Source: Bdellovibrio sp. KM01 (GTDB taxonomy: Bacteria > Bdellovibrionota > Bdellovibrionia > Bdellovibrionales > Bdellovibrionaceae). From it: DNA of 64,000 nt. Positions 39,359 through 48,522 of the stretch are shown here, piece after piece. The stretch spans positions 1,674,001 to 1,738,000 of the forward strand of contig NZ_CP058348.1 of NCBI RefSeq assembly GCF_013752535.1, given 5' to 3'. The stretch's first letter is position 1. The number at the start of each line of letters is the position of its first letter. The notes beneath the pieces were generated by a model. It was not told the origin of the DNA. It did not search any database and saw nothing but the letters and a program-made list of their open reading frames with translations. Made by a program: the position numbers and the translations under genes.

Positions 39359-42300
39359 ATGTTTATGAAAACGAGTAAACAAAAAGGTAACGCAATTCTG
39401 CAGGTCCTTACCGCCATCGCGGTGATGAGCATCAGTTTCTATTTTTTATCTGCATACGTTATCTCTCAACGAAGACAAGTAGTTAAAACCAAGAACGTGG
39501 TGAATCTTAAGTTCGCAGTGAACAGTGCGATGGACTACGTTGTCTTTGGTATCCGTCAAAAGTACTGCTTTGATAATGGATCACTTCTTCAAAACACAAC
39601 AAGCTGTGATTGGAACAACCCAGGTAACGTCGAACGTTTGGTGATGTCAGATGAGCAGTTGGCCTCCCTTAAGGGAATGGTGGCTGCTGGTGCGAATATT
39701 GGTCCTCATGATTCCAATTTGGATAAATTACGTCTTGATTTCATCGATATGACATTGAATTTTCCGGTGTCGTCAGCCCATCCTTTATTTCCTGTCGTGA
39801 ATAATTTGAAACGCGTGGTGGACGAGCAAACGGGTAAAGAGATTCCGGTTCAAGGTATTCGTATGTATCTAAGTCGTCCAGCGAACTCGGGTTACTTGCC
39901 GAAAGCAGGACGTGAAGTATATGTCTCGGCACAGATTTCATTAATTGATAAAAATAAAAATGTCATCCAGATCGGAAGTGCGCCTCTTGAAGTGCGTGCT
40001 CAAATCGCTATTTATCCACGCGAGCTAGGTTCCTTTGCGCTGGTGCTTCCCGGCGACCTTCGCATGGACCGTACGTGGGATTCAGTACCACCGAAAAATG
40101 GCGACGTTATTTTCCATAAATTTGCAAACAAAGCGACCATGGGCACAAGCCCCGGCATGATTTTTAAAAGCCCCGTTTTCGTAAACGGTAACATCAATTT
40201 ACCTGTGGATAGCGGCAATGCTTCTAACTCGAACTATGCTGGCGTAACCTTTGCGGATCGCGTGTACATGGGGAATGGTTGGATTTTAAAACCGGACAAC
40301 TCTCCTTATAATCCTCCAACTCAGGGTGCACTTCCTGATCGTTATTGGTCAGATTCCCGCGTGTTTGGAGGATTCTTAAGAGGTATAGAAAACGATGGTA
40401 TGCGTGACTTGGGTCTTGATGTTATGTCGGGGACCGCGAGTGGCTCTTCTGGTACCGAATTCGACCTTAATAAAATTTGCGCTGAACTTAATCAGAAAAG
40501 CACGCAACTTGAATCAATGGAGGCGTCTAATATCAAGGCCACGCCTGGAAAGAATCCAGACGACCCTTATCGTGTTGTCCTTACTAATTACAATACGTTT
40601 TATCCTCAAAAAAATCAGTTACCAGCTCCAACGACATCAGGGGACTGGAGTACGGGTAAGTGGTCCATTGATAATAAAAATAAAATAACGGGCGCCATCA
40701 TGAATGTTGAATTTTCATATGGTACAGGTGCTGATGCCCGTTCATTTAGTGTCGACCTTGTTAAGGACGGGAATGTTACAATTTTCCCTCCGGTTCTAAA
40801 TCCTGCAAGAAAAGCGGCAATTGTTGCGAACTTAAATCAGGCAAATACCGATTATAAGAATGCTAAAAATTCAGACACATCGAATACGGACAGCTTAACT
40901 AAACTAAAAAAGAAGTTAAACACCGCAGAATCAGAACTCAGTGATTTGGAAGATCAATTGGATGCAGAACTAGCGAAGCCGGTCGAGCCGGTGGCAGCGC
41001 CGTCTCCTTCACCGACGGCCACGGCAACAGTTTCTCCAAGTCCGACGGCGACAGCTACGGCAAGTGCATCACCGACGGCCACTGCGTCAGCGACTGCTTC
41101 ACCGACTGCTACGGCTACGGCATCGGCGTCTCCGACAGCTACAGCTTCTCCAACTGTAACAGCAACTACAACTGCTACGGTATCACCAACAGTTTCTCCG
41201 ACCGTGACTCCGCCTCCTGGGGGGTACCAGGATGCTGATAAGATCAAAGACTTAAAGGCACAAATTTCAGCCAAAAAGTCTGAAATTTCTGATTTAAAAA
41301 ATCAGATCACCGCTGCTGAAACAAATTCGACGAATTATACTAAGGCGATGGCAGACGCCCAGAATAATATTGCGAAGTACACGGCACAGCTTGATGCCTA
41401 TACGGCATTGGAGAAAAATCCTCCATCATTTGAAATTGACTTGGACAAAGCTTACAGCTGGACAGGAAAAGAATATAAAGACCGTTTGGATGTTTTAATC
41501 GGTATCAATAACGGCTTGTACCTTATGAATGCTGCGGGTGTCCGTATTGCTGATTTCTCAATTCGTTTAAAAGGTTACGACGGCACTTACTACAACAGTA
41601 TCCCGGTCCGTTCAACGGCGGATCCAGCCCATCTGCGTGGTTATTTGAACTACCATATCGGAGCGAGTGGCAATATCACTCGTCCTACCGGTCTTTCATC
41701 AACGTCTTCAACGGGTGATACTTCTGAAGATACGGCGGACATGGCTGCGAAGTGTGAAGACTACTATAATATGATTAACTCCCAGTCTTTCGGGGCTGCG
41801 AACTGGGGTGTGAGCTTCTCTCCAGGGACAAGAAAGTCATGGAACTTTGCGGGTGATCTAAACGCGACAGCTGCAGATCCAGTGGTTCCAAGCAGAACTT
41901 GGACGATGGATGACCAGGACTTCTATGTTCGTTCTATCGTGAAAGACTGTGTGATCACTCCAAAAGCCAACTTCGTTGCGGGTTTCTATACGTGTGACAA
42001 CTTAACGATCCAGGGTGGTCGTACAAAACCATTGCGCATCATCGGTACCTTTATCATTGGTAAAACTTTGAAAATTGATGAGCAAGCAATTCGAACGGGT
42101 ATCGTTTGGAGCAGTATCTATTATCCTCAGGCGACACAAGAGCTCAGAGAGCGTGGAATTTTGCATCCTTTGTCCGAGCCTAGTAATATAACGAAATGTG
42201 ATAATTTGCCGTCACCAATCTGGCATCCAATGCCCTCGATTCAAGAGACAGCGGATCGCATGGCTTGTAACGTGATCAGTTTGCGCGCGAAAGCAGATCC

Positions 42301-42430
42301 ATTTAAGTGGACAGCGGTGGATCCGGATTGTGGTATCCCAGTGGGGGCAACACAAACTGTTCCGACTTGTAAGCGTCGTATTTACCACTACTTCGTTGTC
42401 GAGCAGTCTAGGGAAGGTTCAGGACTATGA
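39359..42430 (+). CDS. Giant GspK/PilX-like prepilin with coiled-coil hairpin, cassette 3
   Basis: A 1023-residue prepilin whose leader of 10 residues ends KQKG and whose mature N-terminus NAILQVLTAIAVMSISFYFL lacks Glu5. AGGAG lies nine bases before ATG 39359; ATG 39365 is an alternative. Residues about 480-545 and 625-684 are heptad-rich helices joined by a Pro/Thr/Ala-rich linker (about 548-621) that differs in composition from the Pro/Ser linker of cassette 2. The flanking regions are highly similar to cassette 2, including NPGNVERLVMSDEQL-type and SFGAANWG motifs and the C-terminal DPFKWTAVDPDCG. Its ATGA overlap couples it to the small prepilin. Confidence 0.85.
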   Translation: MFMKTSKQKGNAILQVLTAIAVMSISFYFLSAYVISQRRQVVKTKNVVNLKFAVNSAMDYVVFGIRQKYCFDNGSLLQNTTSCDWNNPGNVERLVMSDEQLASLKGMVAAGANIGPHDSNLDKLRLDFIDMTLNFPVSSAHPLFPVVNNLKRVVDEQTGKEIPVQGIRMYLSRPANSGYLPKAGREVYVSAQISLIDKNKNVIQIGSAPLEVRAQIAIYPRELGSFALVLPGDLRMDRTWDSVPPKNGDVIFHKFANKATMGTSPGMIFKSPVFVNGNINLPVDSGNASNSNYAGVTFADRVYMGNGWILKPDNSPYNPPTQGALPDRYWSDSRVFGGFLRGIENDGMRDLGLDVMSGTASGSSGTEFDLNKICAELNQKSTQLESMEASNIKATPGKNPDDPYRVVLTNYNTFYPQKNQLPAPTTSGDWSTGKWSIDNKNKITGAIMNVEFSYGTGADARSFSVDLVKDGNVTIFPPVLNPARKAAIVANLNQANTDYKNAKNSDTSNTDSLTKLKKKLNTAESELSDLEDQLDAELAKPVEPVAAPSPSPTATATVSPSPTATATASASPTATASATASPTATATASASPTATASPTVTATTTATVSPTVSPTVTPPPGGYQDADKIKDLKAQISAKKSEISDLKNQITAAETNSTNYTKAMADAQNNIAKYTAQLDAYTALEKNPPSFEIDLDKAYSWTGKEYKDRLDVLIGINNGLYLMNAAGVRIADFSIRLKGYDGTYYNSIPVRSTADPAHLRGYLNYHIGASGNITRPTGLSSTSSTGDTSEDTADMAAKCEDYYNMINSQSFGAANWGVSFSPGTRKSWNFAGDLNATAADPVVPSRTWTMDDQDFYVRSIVKDCVITPKANFVAGFYTCDNLTIQGGRTKPLRIIGTFIIGKTLKIDEQAIRTGIVWSSIYYPQATQELRERGILHPLSEPSNITKCDNLPSPIWHPMPSIQETADRMACNVISLRAKADPFKWTAVDPDCGIPVGATQTVPTCKRRIYHYFVVEQSREGSGL
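41000..41223 (+). repeat. Degenerate Pro-Thr-Ala codon repeat
   Basis: About 74 codons encoding units such as SPTATAS. The codons are varied. It occupies the same place as the Pro-Ser repeat of cassette 2 but has diverged to a different residue mix and ends in TPPPGG. Confidence 0.85.
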
Positions 42431-42885
42431 TTAAAAAATCATTTCTCCAACAATCAAAAGGTCAATCCATCGTTGAAGCACTGGTGGCTTTAGGTCTGAT
42501 CTCAGTGATCGGTCTTGCTTTCACAGGCGGACTGGTGCAGTTACGTAATACTTCGAAATCGAGCTTGCTGGCATCTGCGACAGATCGTCAGGTGTCAGAT
42601 ATTTCCGAGAACATCAAGGCCGGCGTTCAAGACTATCAAGTGAACTTTGACTATGATCCTTCACAGATTGATACGTATCTGGCTTTGAACAATCTGCCCA
42701 TGCAATGGGATGTGGGCAGAGTTGCAGCAAAAGGGCAGTGTGATACTTGTCAGGGAACTTATGGCTATTTGATTCAACCCTATGAAAAGTATCGTGGTCT
42801 TTATTTAGTGACCTTGCGTATGACTCATAAAAGCTGGTTGCCTGAGAAATTTAGAGACTACACATTCGTGGTGAGTGCAAAATGA
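42427..42885 (+). CDS. Small PilV/GspI-like prepilin, cassette 3
   Basis: A 152-residue prepilin: leader ending QQSKG, mature start QSIVEALVALGLISVIGL with Glu5. It shares YQVNFDYD, CDTC, GYLIQPYEKYRGLYLVTLRMTHKSW and FVVSAK with the cassette 2 copy. ATG 42427 overlaps the stop of the giant prepilin gene (ATGA), and its own TGA overlaps the next start. The CxxC pair is conserved and may form a disulfide. Predicted minor pilin in the same tip complex. Confidence 0.87.
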   Translation: MIKKSFLQQSKGQSIVEALVALGLISVIGLAFTGGLVQLRNTSKSSLLASATDRQVSDISENIKAGVQDYQVNFDYDPSQIDTYLALNNLPMQWDVGRVAAKGQCDTCQGTYGYLIQPYEKYRGLYLVTLRMTHKSWLPEKFRDYTFVVSAK

Positions 42886-43898
42886 TGATTCGAAATCAAA
42901 AGGGTCTATCACTAGCAGAGCTTCTGGTCGGGATAGGGTTATCCGCGGTGGTCATTTCTGTGGTCGTTGCAGTTCAGGTCCAAATCACGAAAGAGCAAAC
43001 AAAACTGACAAGACAACTGGACGATTCCATTGACCAGAATCTTGCCGAGCGTATTACATTTAAAAATCTGAATGGTGTGGAAGCTTCCTATAACAACATC
43101 GTTGTTAAAGACGATAACGGGAACAACTTTTACGACTATTACCCTGACGTTACGGAAAATGTTCTAACAGGCAAGACCGACCGTGATTTCACGTTGATCT
43201 ATTCTGGCAAAAGAGCATTTTACGTTGTGACCCAGGATATGGGAGCAGGGCCTCTTTTAACTTACGATCCGGTATGGGCGTATATCATCGGTACGGATCC
43301 TGGGGATCCTAATAAACCAGCGTCTCTTACTTTTAGTCCCGCGAATAACAGAAAATGGATTTCTAACGAAGCCAATGGCGGACGCCCGGGCTTTTGGAAA
43401 GATGGAAATCTATTGATGTACGATACTCCAAGTCGTATTCGTCCTGCACCTGGGGGCGTGATAGATATGAAGATTCCACCACGCAGCCCCATCTATGTAG
43501 GTTCAGTTTCCACGGCGGCGGGTGATTCGTTGCAGGGGTTGAATAATGAAGCGGCAAGCTTATTTAAGAATACACAACCGTATAATGGTAAAGTGATTGA
43601 TAGTTTAGATACGTTTTTGCGTACACTTCCATCCGTGGGTGGGGGGCAAACCATTGTACGTACAAGAGTTATTAAAATCGCAAAATACTATGTTGAAATC
43701 GATACCAAGAAAAAGGCCAGTGAATATAAAACAACACCTTTGAATTTATATGTTGCTGACTACAGAAATGGAAAATTCGACAACCCAACGTTGCTTGCAG
43801 ACGGGGTGGAAAAAATGATTTTCCGCCGCGACTCAGTTTTGAAAAGAATGATTTATTTTAAAATATATAAAGCGGAAAGATTAGACGGACAAAACTAG
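42882..43898 (+). CDS. PilW/GspJ-like prepilin, cassette 3
   Basis: A 338-residue prepilin with leader ending QKG and mature start LSLAELLVGIGLSAVVISVV, Glu5 present. DDNGNNFYDYYPDVTENVL, YDPVWAY, NEANGGRPGFWKDG, YDTPSRIRP, FLRTLPSVGGGQT and FRRDSVLKRMIYF are nearly identical to the cassette 2 copy, so the two arose by a recent tandem duplication. ATG 42882 overlaps the preceding stop by four bases, with a second ATG at 42885 possible. Confidence 0.87.
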   Translation: MMIRNQKGLSLAELLVGIGLSAVVISVVVAVQVQITKEQTKLTRQLDDSIDQNLAERITFKNLNGVEASYNNIVVKDDNGNNFYDYYPDVTENVLTGKTDRDFTLIYSGKRAFYVVTQDMGAGPLLTYDPVWAYIIGTDPGDPNKPASLTFSPANNRKWISNEANGGRPGFWKDGNLLMYDTPSRIRPAPGGVIDMKIPPRSPIYVGSVSTAAGDSLQGLNNEAASLFKNTQPYNGKVIDSLDTFLRTLPSVGGGQTIVRTRVIKIAKYYVEIDTKKKASEYKTTPLNLYVADYRNGKFDNPTLLADGVEKMIFRRDSVLKRMIYFKIYKAERLDGQN

Positions 43899-43919
43899 TA
43901 TCCGCTTTAGGGGGACGTT

Positions 43920-45191
43920 ATGAAAACAATAGCTATTTTGGGAGGCGCGCTGGTCTTGTTGACTTCCAGTGCTTTCGCAGACCAAAACAACGTTGTGACG
44001 GTCAGTAAGGACGTGCCGATGGCCGTCAACTCGGTAAGCGCCGGGGAATCTGTCGTGGGAGCTCCGGCTTCTGGCACAGTCACTCGTTCTGGCCGAGATA
44101 CGATGACTGTTCGTCTGGTGAATTCATGTTTTGGTACGAATCTTCGTGCTGTGACAAATCCACTGGCTAAAAGCTCTCTTATCACTGCTGATATAAATAT
44201 CCTGGTCGGTGCCACAAACTATAATCTGGGTGTTGAGTATCCAGCAGTTATCGTAACTCCGGAAGGTACGGGGAATGTCGGTAACGGTAGCGTGGGCAAC
44301 ATTAAAGCCTCTAAGGTAAGAATGAACCCTGCCGGTGGTACAGCCGCGGTTTACGGGAATATCGTTGAATTTAAAACGAAAATCCCAACGGGTGTGACAG
44401 TTGATAACCAAGCAAACATCTCCGTTTCAAAATCAAATGTTTCTTTGGGGAATATGAGTTTTGAACAAGAGATCTTGGATTGTAAAACGGGCCCGGTTTT
44501 CGGGGACTACGGTTGGTCATCCAAAATGCCAACCTATGGCTGCGGCGACTTCATGGGTAAGGATGGCGCCGTGACTGCCACAATCGGTGGTTTTAACGTT
44601 TCTCCAGACCGCTCCACAGTTGAAATCTTCATCAGCTTCCCAGGTGAAACGGGCTTCTGTGGTGGTTACTGGTCGCCACTTATGGTGTTCTTTGATGACA
44701 ATTTGCCAACGTTTGAAAACGTAAGTTCTTTTCCTCTAAATCCAGGTGGAAAAGTGTATTGGCCGAATGCCAATCACCCGGGATATTTCTTAGCTCTTGA
44801 CCGCGATAAAAACGGAATGATCGATAAGAAAGACGAGCTTTTTGGTGACAACAACACGGCGATCAATGGTTTTGAATCCTTGAAGAAATTCGATTCCAAT
44901 AAAGACGGCGTGATCGATGCCAAAGACAAGGAATTTAAACGCTTAGTTCTTTGGAAAGATATCAACGGTGACGGCGTTTCGCAAAAAGGTGAAATGACCA
45001 AGGCTGCTTTGAAGTTGGACAAGATTTCTTTGAACTATGAAAATTACGAGGAAGCTCGCGGTAAAAACGCTGAGATCCGCCAACGTGCGAAGTTCTGGTA
45101 CACCGATGCCAAAGGTAAAAAGAAAACCGGAAACGTTTACGATATTTGGTTCGCACCTTATATCCAAACGAACCTAGCTGATACCAAATAG
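43920..45191 (+). CDS. Secreted triple EF-hand protein, cassette 3
   Basis: A 423-residue secreted protein; the signal peptide ends AFA. ATG 43920 follows an AGGGGGA Shine-Dalgarno. Calcium loops start near residues 294 (DRDKNGMID then ELFGD), 325 (DSNKDGVID) and 347 (DINGDGVS). VVTVSKDVPMAVNSVSAGES, SCFGTNLRAVTNPLAKSSL, SFPGETGFCGGYWSPL and FWYTDAKGK are shared with cassette 2. The stop at 45191 touches the end of the convergent TlpA-like gene with no gap. Predicted extracellular or surface calcium-binding partner of the prepilins. Confidence 0.87.
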   Translation: MKTIAILGGALVLLTSSAFADQNNVVTVSKDVPMAVNSVSAGESVVGAPASGTVTRSGRDTMTVRLVNSCFGTNLRAVTNPLAKSSLITADINILVGATNYNLGVEYPAVIVTPEGTGNVGNGSVGNIKASKVRMNPAGGTAAVYGNIVEFKTKIPTGVTVDNQANISVSKSNVSLGNMSFEQEILDCKTGPVFGDYGWSSKMPTYGCGDFMGKDGAVTATIGGFNVSPDRSTVEIFISFPGETGFCGGYWSPLMVFFDDNLPTFENVSSFPLNPGGKVYWPNANHPGYFLALDRDKNGMIDKKDELFGDNNTAINGFESLKKFDSNKDGVIDAKDKEFKRLVLWKDINGDGVSQKGEMTKAALKLDKISLNYENYEEARGKNAEIRQRAKFWYTDAKGKKKTGNVYDIWFAPYIQTNLADTK

Positions 45192-45686
45192 TTATTTCGC
45201 GTTCAGCAAGTCCTGAACGGTTTTCTCTAAAGCCTGTGCTTTCTTAGCGTCAAAGCCGCGAACGAAAGTCACAGGCTTTGTGTTTTTATCGAACACGAAA
45301 ACTGTGGGAATCGCCACGACATCAAAGGAATTCATAAATTTTCGATCGGGATCTGTAAAGACAGGAAACGGGTAGGGAGATTTCTTTAAATAAGCATCTC
45401 GTTCCTTTTCGTTGTCGTCTTCATTCACTGCCAAAACCACTAAGCCTTGGTTCTTATACTTCTTATAAAGAGCTGAATAGTGTGGCAGAGCCTCTTTGCA
45501 GGGCTCACACCAAGTCGCCCAGAAATCCACCAGAACGACTTTGCCCTTTAAATCCTCAAAGCGAATCTTGTGTTCGTTAATTGAATGGCCTGGAAGCTTA
45601 TTGAAGGAAATGTTCAAAGCCGTATCAGCAGCAAAAACTTGAATCGAAATCAAAGAACATAACACCAGGGCTAAGGCACGTAACAT
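45192..45686 (-). CDS. TlpA-like secreted thioredoxin
   Basis: A 164-residue exported protein with a signal peptide ending FAA. The thioredoxin-like fold is shown by FEDLKGKVVLVDFWATWCEPCKEALPHY with the redox-active WCEPC motif, LVVLAVNEDD and the cis-Pro segment VAIPTVFVFD. Such proteins reduce or maintain thiols in the periplasm, for example in cytochrome c maturation. It lies six bases after the ABC1-kinase gene on the same strand and is convergent with cassette 3. A role in disulfide handling of the Cys-containing prepilins is possible but rests only on position. Confidence 0.88.
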   Translation of the reverse strand: MLRALALVLCSLISIQVFAADTALNISFNKLPGHSINEHKIRFEDLKGKVVLVDFWATWCEPCKEALPHYSALYKKYKNQGLVVLAVNEDDNEKERDAYLKKSPYPFPVFTDPDRKFMNSFDVVAIPTVFVFDKNTKPVTFVRGFDAKKAQALEKTVQDLLNAK

Positions 45687-45692
45687 AAAACA

Positions 45693-47123
45693 CTAATCCA
45701 TTTTGTTTAGGTACTTAAGAAGCAGGTCGCGGCCGCGCATTTTTGCTTTTAAGATTGATAGGAAAATAAAGACACCACCGGTTTTGCGATCCAGAAAAAT
45801 AATTTCCCGTGGTGGAGTTCTAAATGAAAACTGACGGGCAATCTGAAAAACTTTTTTTGACAAGCGTTGCGGCAGATCCGTATTTTTCCAGTCGTAATTA
45901 CCCTGTTGGTCAATGACTCCCAAAGTGTTGCGAGGATCATTAAACTCAATAAAGGGCTCGACCGTCTCAAAGCAGAAAGCTTCGAACACTGATTTCAATT
46001 CAGCACTATCGCCTTCTTTGATAAAGCCCAGTTTTAAAGCTGCTTCCGTGAACATATCCCGATGATTGAACAAGGAGCCTTTCACCATTTGGCGATAAGG
46101 AATCAAAAAGGAAGCGTCGTAAACGCGGGTTGCACCGAAATCCAAAAGGATCAGTTGATCATGTCCCTGGGGATCAATGCGAATACGATAGTTACCGCTG
46201 TGTGGATCGGTTTGTACCACACCCCATTCAAAAATCTCTTTAAAATACAGATCCAGGAAATTCGTCGCCAAGCGATTCCGACGTTCCTGAGGTAAAGATT
46301 GAATCACAGGATCGTCAGCACGAAGTCCGCGCTCAAACGAGGTCGCTAAAATTTTCGGCCCCGAAAATTCACGGAAAACTTTAGGGACGACAAAACGTTT
46401 ATCTCCCTCCAGGCGGCGGTGATAGTCTTCCGTGGCATCGGCTTCTTGAAGGTAGTCCGTTTCCTGCAGAAGCATCTCGCGAATTTCAGCAAACAAAGAA
46501 TCCGTATTAAAGTCCTTAGGAATCAGCTTTAAAGTGGACAGCAAGGTTTTAATCGCGCGTAAGTCGCTATCGATGGCTTTATCCACATTGGGATACTGAA
46601 TTTTTAAAACAATCAGTTCCCCGGTGGCTTTGATTTTTGCGCGATGAACCTGGCCCATGGATGCTGAAGCCAGGGCTTCTTTTTCGATTTCAAGCTGTGC
46701 CAATTTCTCAGGTGGCAAAAGTTCCTTTAGGCGCTTCTCGATGGCGGCCCAATTCAGTGAAGGGGAGTCCGACTGCAAGGACTTCAGAAACTCATTCGCC
46801 TCCGGCGGCAGAAAGTGCTCCCCATACATGGAAAGCATTTGCCCGGCCTTCATCAGGCTGCCTTTAAGCTGACCCAATTCGGTGCTGATATTGGAGGCTT
46901 GGGTTTCTAAGAGCTTTTTCCAATTGGCTTCTTTAAATTCTTTGGATTTTAAAACCGTTGTGACTCCATGCTGCGCCACGGATGCCCCGGTCTGTAGGGT
47001 GAGCTTCGCGATAGAAAGACCTCGAGAGAAAACTGAGGACTTAATTTTATGAAGCCCCAGATCTTCTTTCTTGGATGCCTGCGCATCATTATTTTGTTTT
47101 TTAGCAGACTTTTTCTCATCCAT
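45693..47123 (-). CDS. ABC1/UbiB family kinase-like protein
   Basis: A 476-residue member of the ABC1 (UbiB/ADCK) atypical kinase family. The family KxGQ motif is in GSLMKAGQMLSMYGEHFLPPE, the alanine-rich loop in ALASASMGQVHRAK with the ATP-binding Lys in IVLKIQYP, the catalytic segment in GVVQTDPHSGNYRI and the metal Asp in LLDFGATRVYD. Members support ubiquinone or other lipid metabolism. The N-terminal 30 residues are Lys-rich and unstructured. It probably forms an operon with the TlpA-like gene. Confidence 0.9.
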   Translation of the reverse strand: MDEKKSAKKQNNDAQASKKEDLGLHKIKSSVFSRGLSIAKLTLQTGASVAQHGVTTVLKSKEFKEANWKKLLETQASNISTELGQLKGSLMKAGQMLSMYGEHFLPPEANEFLKSLQSDSPSLNWAAIEKRLKELLPPEKLAQLEIEKEALASASMGQVHRAKIKATGELIVLKIQYPNVDKAIDSDLRAIKTLLSTLKLIPKDFNTDSLFAEIREMLLQETDYLQEADATEDYHRRLEGDKRFVVPKVFREFSGPKILATSFERGLRADDPVIQSLPQERRNRLATNFLDLYFKEIFEWGVVQTDPHSGNYRIRIDPQGHDQLILLDFGATRVYDASFLIPYRQMVKGSLFNHRDMFTEAALKLGFIKEGDSAELKSVFEAFCFETVEPFIEFNDPRNTLGVIDQQGNYDWKNTDLPQRLSKKVFQIARQFSFRTPPREIIFLDRKTGGVFIFLSILKAKMRGRDLLLKYLNKMD

Positions 47124-47211
47124 GCTTCAGAATTTTACCCGTAACTTGATCAATGTTAAACCTTAAATGTCCACGCGCCGCATGAGTGTGTTACTGGGCA
47201 AAGAGGATCCC

Positions 47212-48510
47212 ATGGTTATTTTCTGGTTTCGTCGCGATTTAAGGCTGAATGACAATGCAGGCCTCTATCACGCCTTAAAAGAGAACACGGCCGTTCAACC
47301 GCTTTTCATTTTTGATTCAGATATCTTAGATAAAATCGAAGATAAGGCCGACGCCCGGGTGTCGTTTATTTACGACACCGTGTCGGATATTAAAGCCTCC
47401 CTCCAAGAAAAAGGATCGGACCTTTGGGTGCGCCATGGGAAGCCGCAAGATATCTTTAAAGAGCTCTTTGAAAAAAACAAAATCACGGCAATTTATACGA
47501 ATGGTGATTATGAACCCTATGCCCGAAAAAGAGATAAAGAGATCGCAAATATTTCTAAATCCTTCGGTGCTGAATTTAAATCGTACAAGGATCAAACTCT
47601 TTTTGAAAAAGATGAAATTCTAACTGGTCAAGGTAAGCCCTATACGGTCTATACTCCCTATAAGAATAACGTGTTAAAAAGTCTGACGCCTTTTTACTTG
47701 AAGTCTTATCCGAATGATAAGTACGAGTCAGCGTATCTAAAAAGTAAAATGGCAGAAAAGCTTCCGAGTCTAAAAGACCTGGGATTTAAAAGAACTGCTA
47801 TTCAGTTTCCACCTCTCCAGATTTCGGCAAAGACTCTCAAGAACTATGCAAAAAACAGAGATCTTCCTGCTATGGAAGGTGGAACATCGCACTTGGGCCT
47901 GCATCTAAGATTTGGAACGGTCAGTGTTCGCGAACTTGCAAGGGAGGGAAATAAATTTTCCCCAGTGTGGCTCAGCGAATTGATCTGGCGGGATTTCTTT
48001 ATGCAGATACTTTGGCATTTTCCGGAAGTTGAAAAACGCAGCTTCCGTCCTGAATACGATAAGATCGCTTGGCGCAATTCCAAAGCTGATTTTAAAAAGT
48101 GGAGCGAAGGCCAGACCGGGTATCCGCTGGTGGATGCCGGTATGCGCGAGCTCAATGCCACGGGTTTTATGCACAATCGCGTGCGCATGGTGGTCGCAAG
48201 CTTTTTATGCAAGCATCTTTTAATTCATTGGTCGGAAGGCGAGAGATACTTTGCCAAAAAGCTTTTAGATTATGATTTGGCTGCCAACAATGGCAACTGG
48301 CAATGGGCGGCGGGCTCGGGTTGTGATGCGGCTCCTTATTTCCGAATTTTTAACCCTGAAACCCAGGCGAAAAAGTTTGATCCTGATAATGAGTATATAA
48401 AAAAATGGGTGCCGGAGTTTGAAACAGAACAGTATCCTAAACCCATGATTGATCACAACGAAGCTCGTGGTCGTTGTCTGCAGGAATTTACGAAAGCGCT
48501 TAAAAAATAA
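47212..48510 (+). CDS. phrB: Deoxyribodipyrimidine photolyase
   Basis: A class I CPD photolyase of 432 residues that repairs UV-induced pyrimidine dimers with light. MVIFWFRRDLRLNDN begins the antenna domain, GGTSHLGLHLRFGTVS and WLSELIWRDFFMQIL the FAD domain, and NNGNWQWAAGSGCDAAPYFRIFNP is the classic FAD-binding signature. ATG 47212 with GAGG upstream gives the usual family start; an in-frame start at 47167 adds 15 residues unlike the family. It is followed after 12 bases by the epimerase-like gene. Confidence 0.93.
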   Translation: MVIFWFRRDLRLNDNAGLYHALKENTAVQPLFIFDSDILDKIEDKADARVSFIYDTVSDIKASLQEKGSDLWVRHGKPQDIFKELFEKNKITAIYTNGDYEPYARKRDKEIANISKSFGAEFKSYKDQTLFEKDEILTGQGKPYTVYTPYKNNVLKSLTPFYLKSYPNDKYESAYLKSKMAEKLPSLKDLGFKRTAIQFPPLQISAKTLKNYAKNRDLPAMEGGTSHLGLHLRFGTVSVRELAREGNKFSPVWLSELIWRDFFMQILWHFPEVEKRSFRPEYDKIAWRNSKADFKKWSEGQTGYPLVDAGMRELNATGFMHNRVRMVVASFLCKHLLIHWSEGERYFAKKLLDYDLAANNGNWQWAAGSGCDAAPYFRIFNPETQAKKFDPDNEYIKKWVPEFETEQYPKPMIDHNEARGRCLQEFTKALKK

Positions 48511-48522
48511 AGGACGTGCCCA

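Larger units (their letters stand above)
33242..45191 (+). repeat. Tandem duplication of the four-gene prepilin cassette
   Basis: Genes at 33242-39149 and 39359-45191 match pairwise in order, length and sequence, with near-identical blocks in every pair. A more distant third copy lies in reverse orientation at 9110-3928. The 209-base junction (39150-39358) has no ORF and holds the candidate promoter of the second copy. Confidence 0.9.

Noticed and set aside
34898-41223. CRISPR-like repeat array
   Set aside because: The repeats are degenerate codon repeats inside open reading frames, without regular spacers or fixed repeat length.
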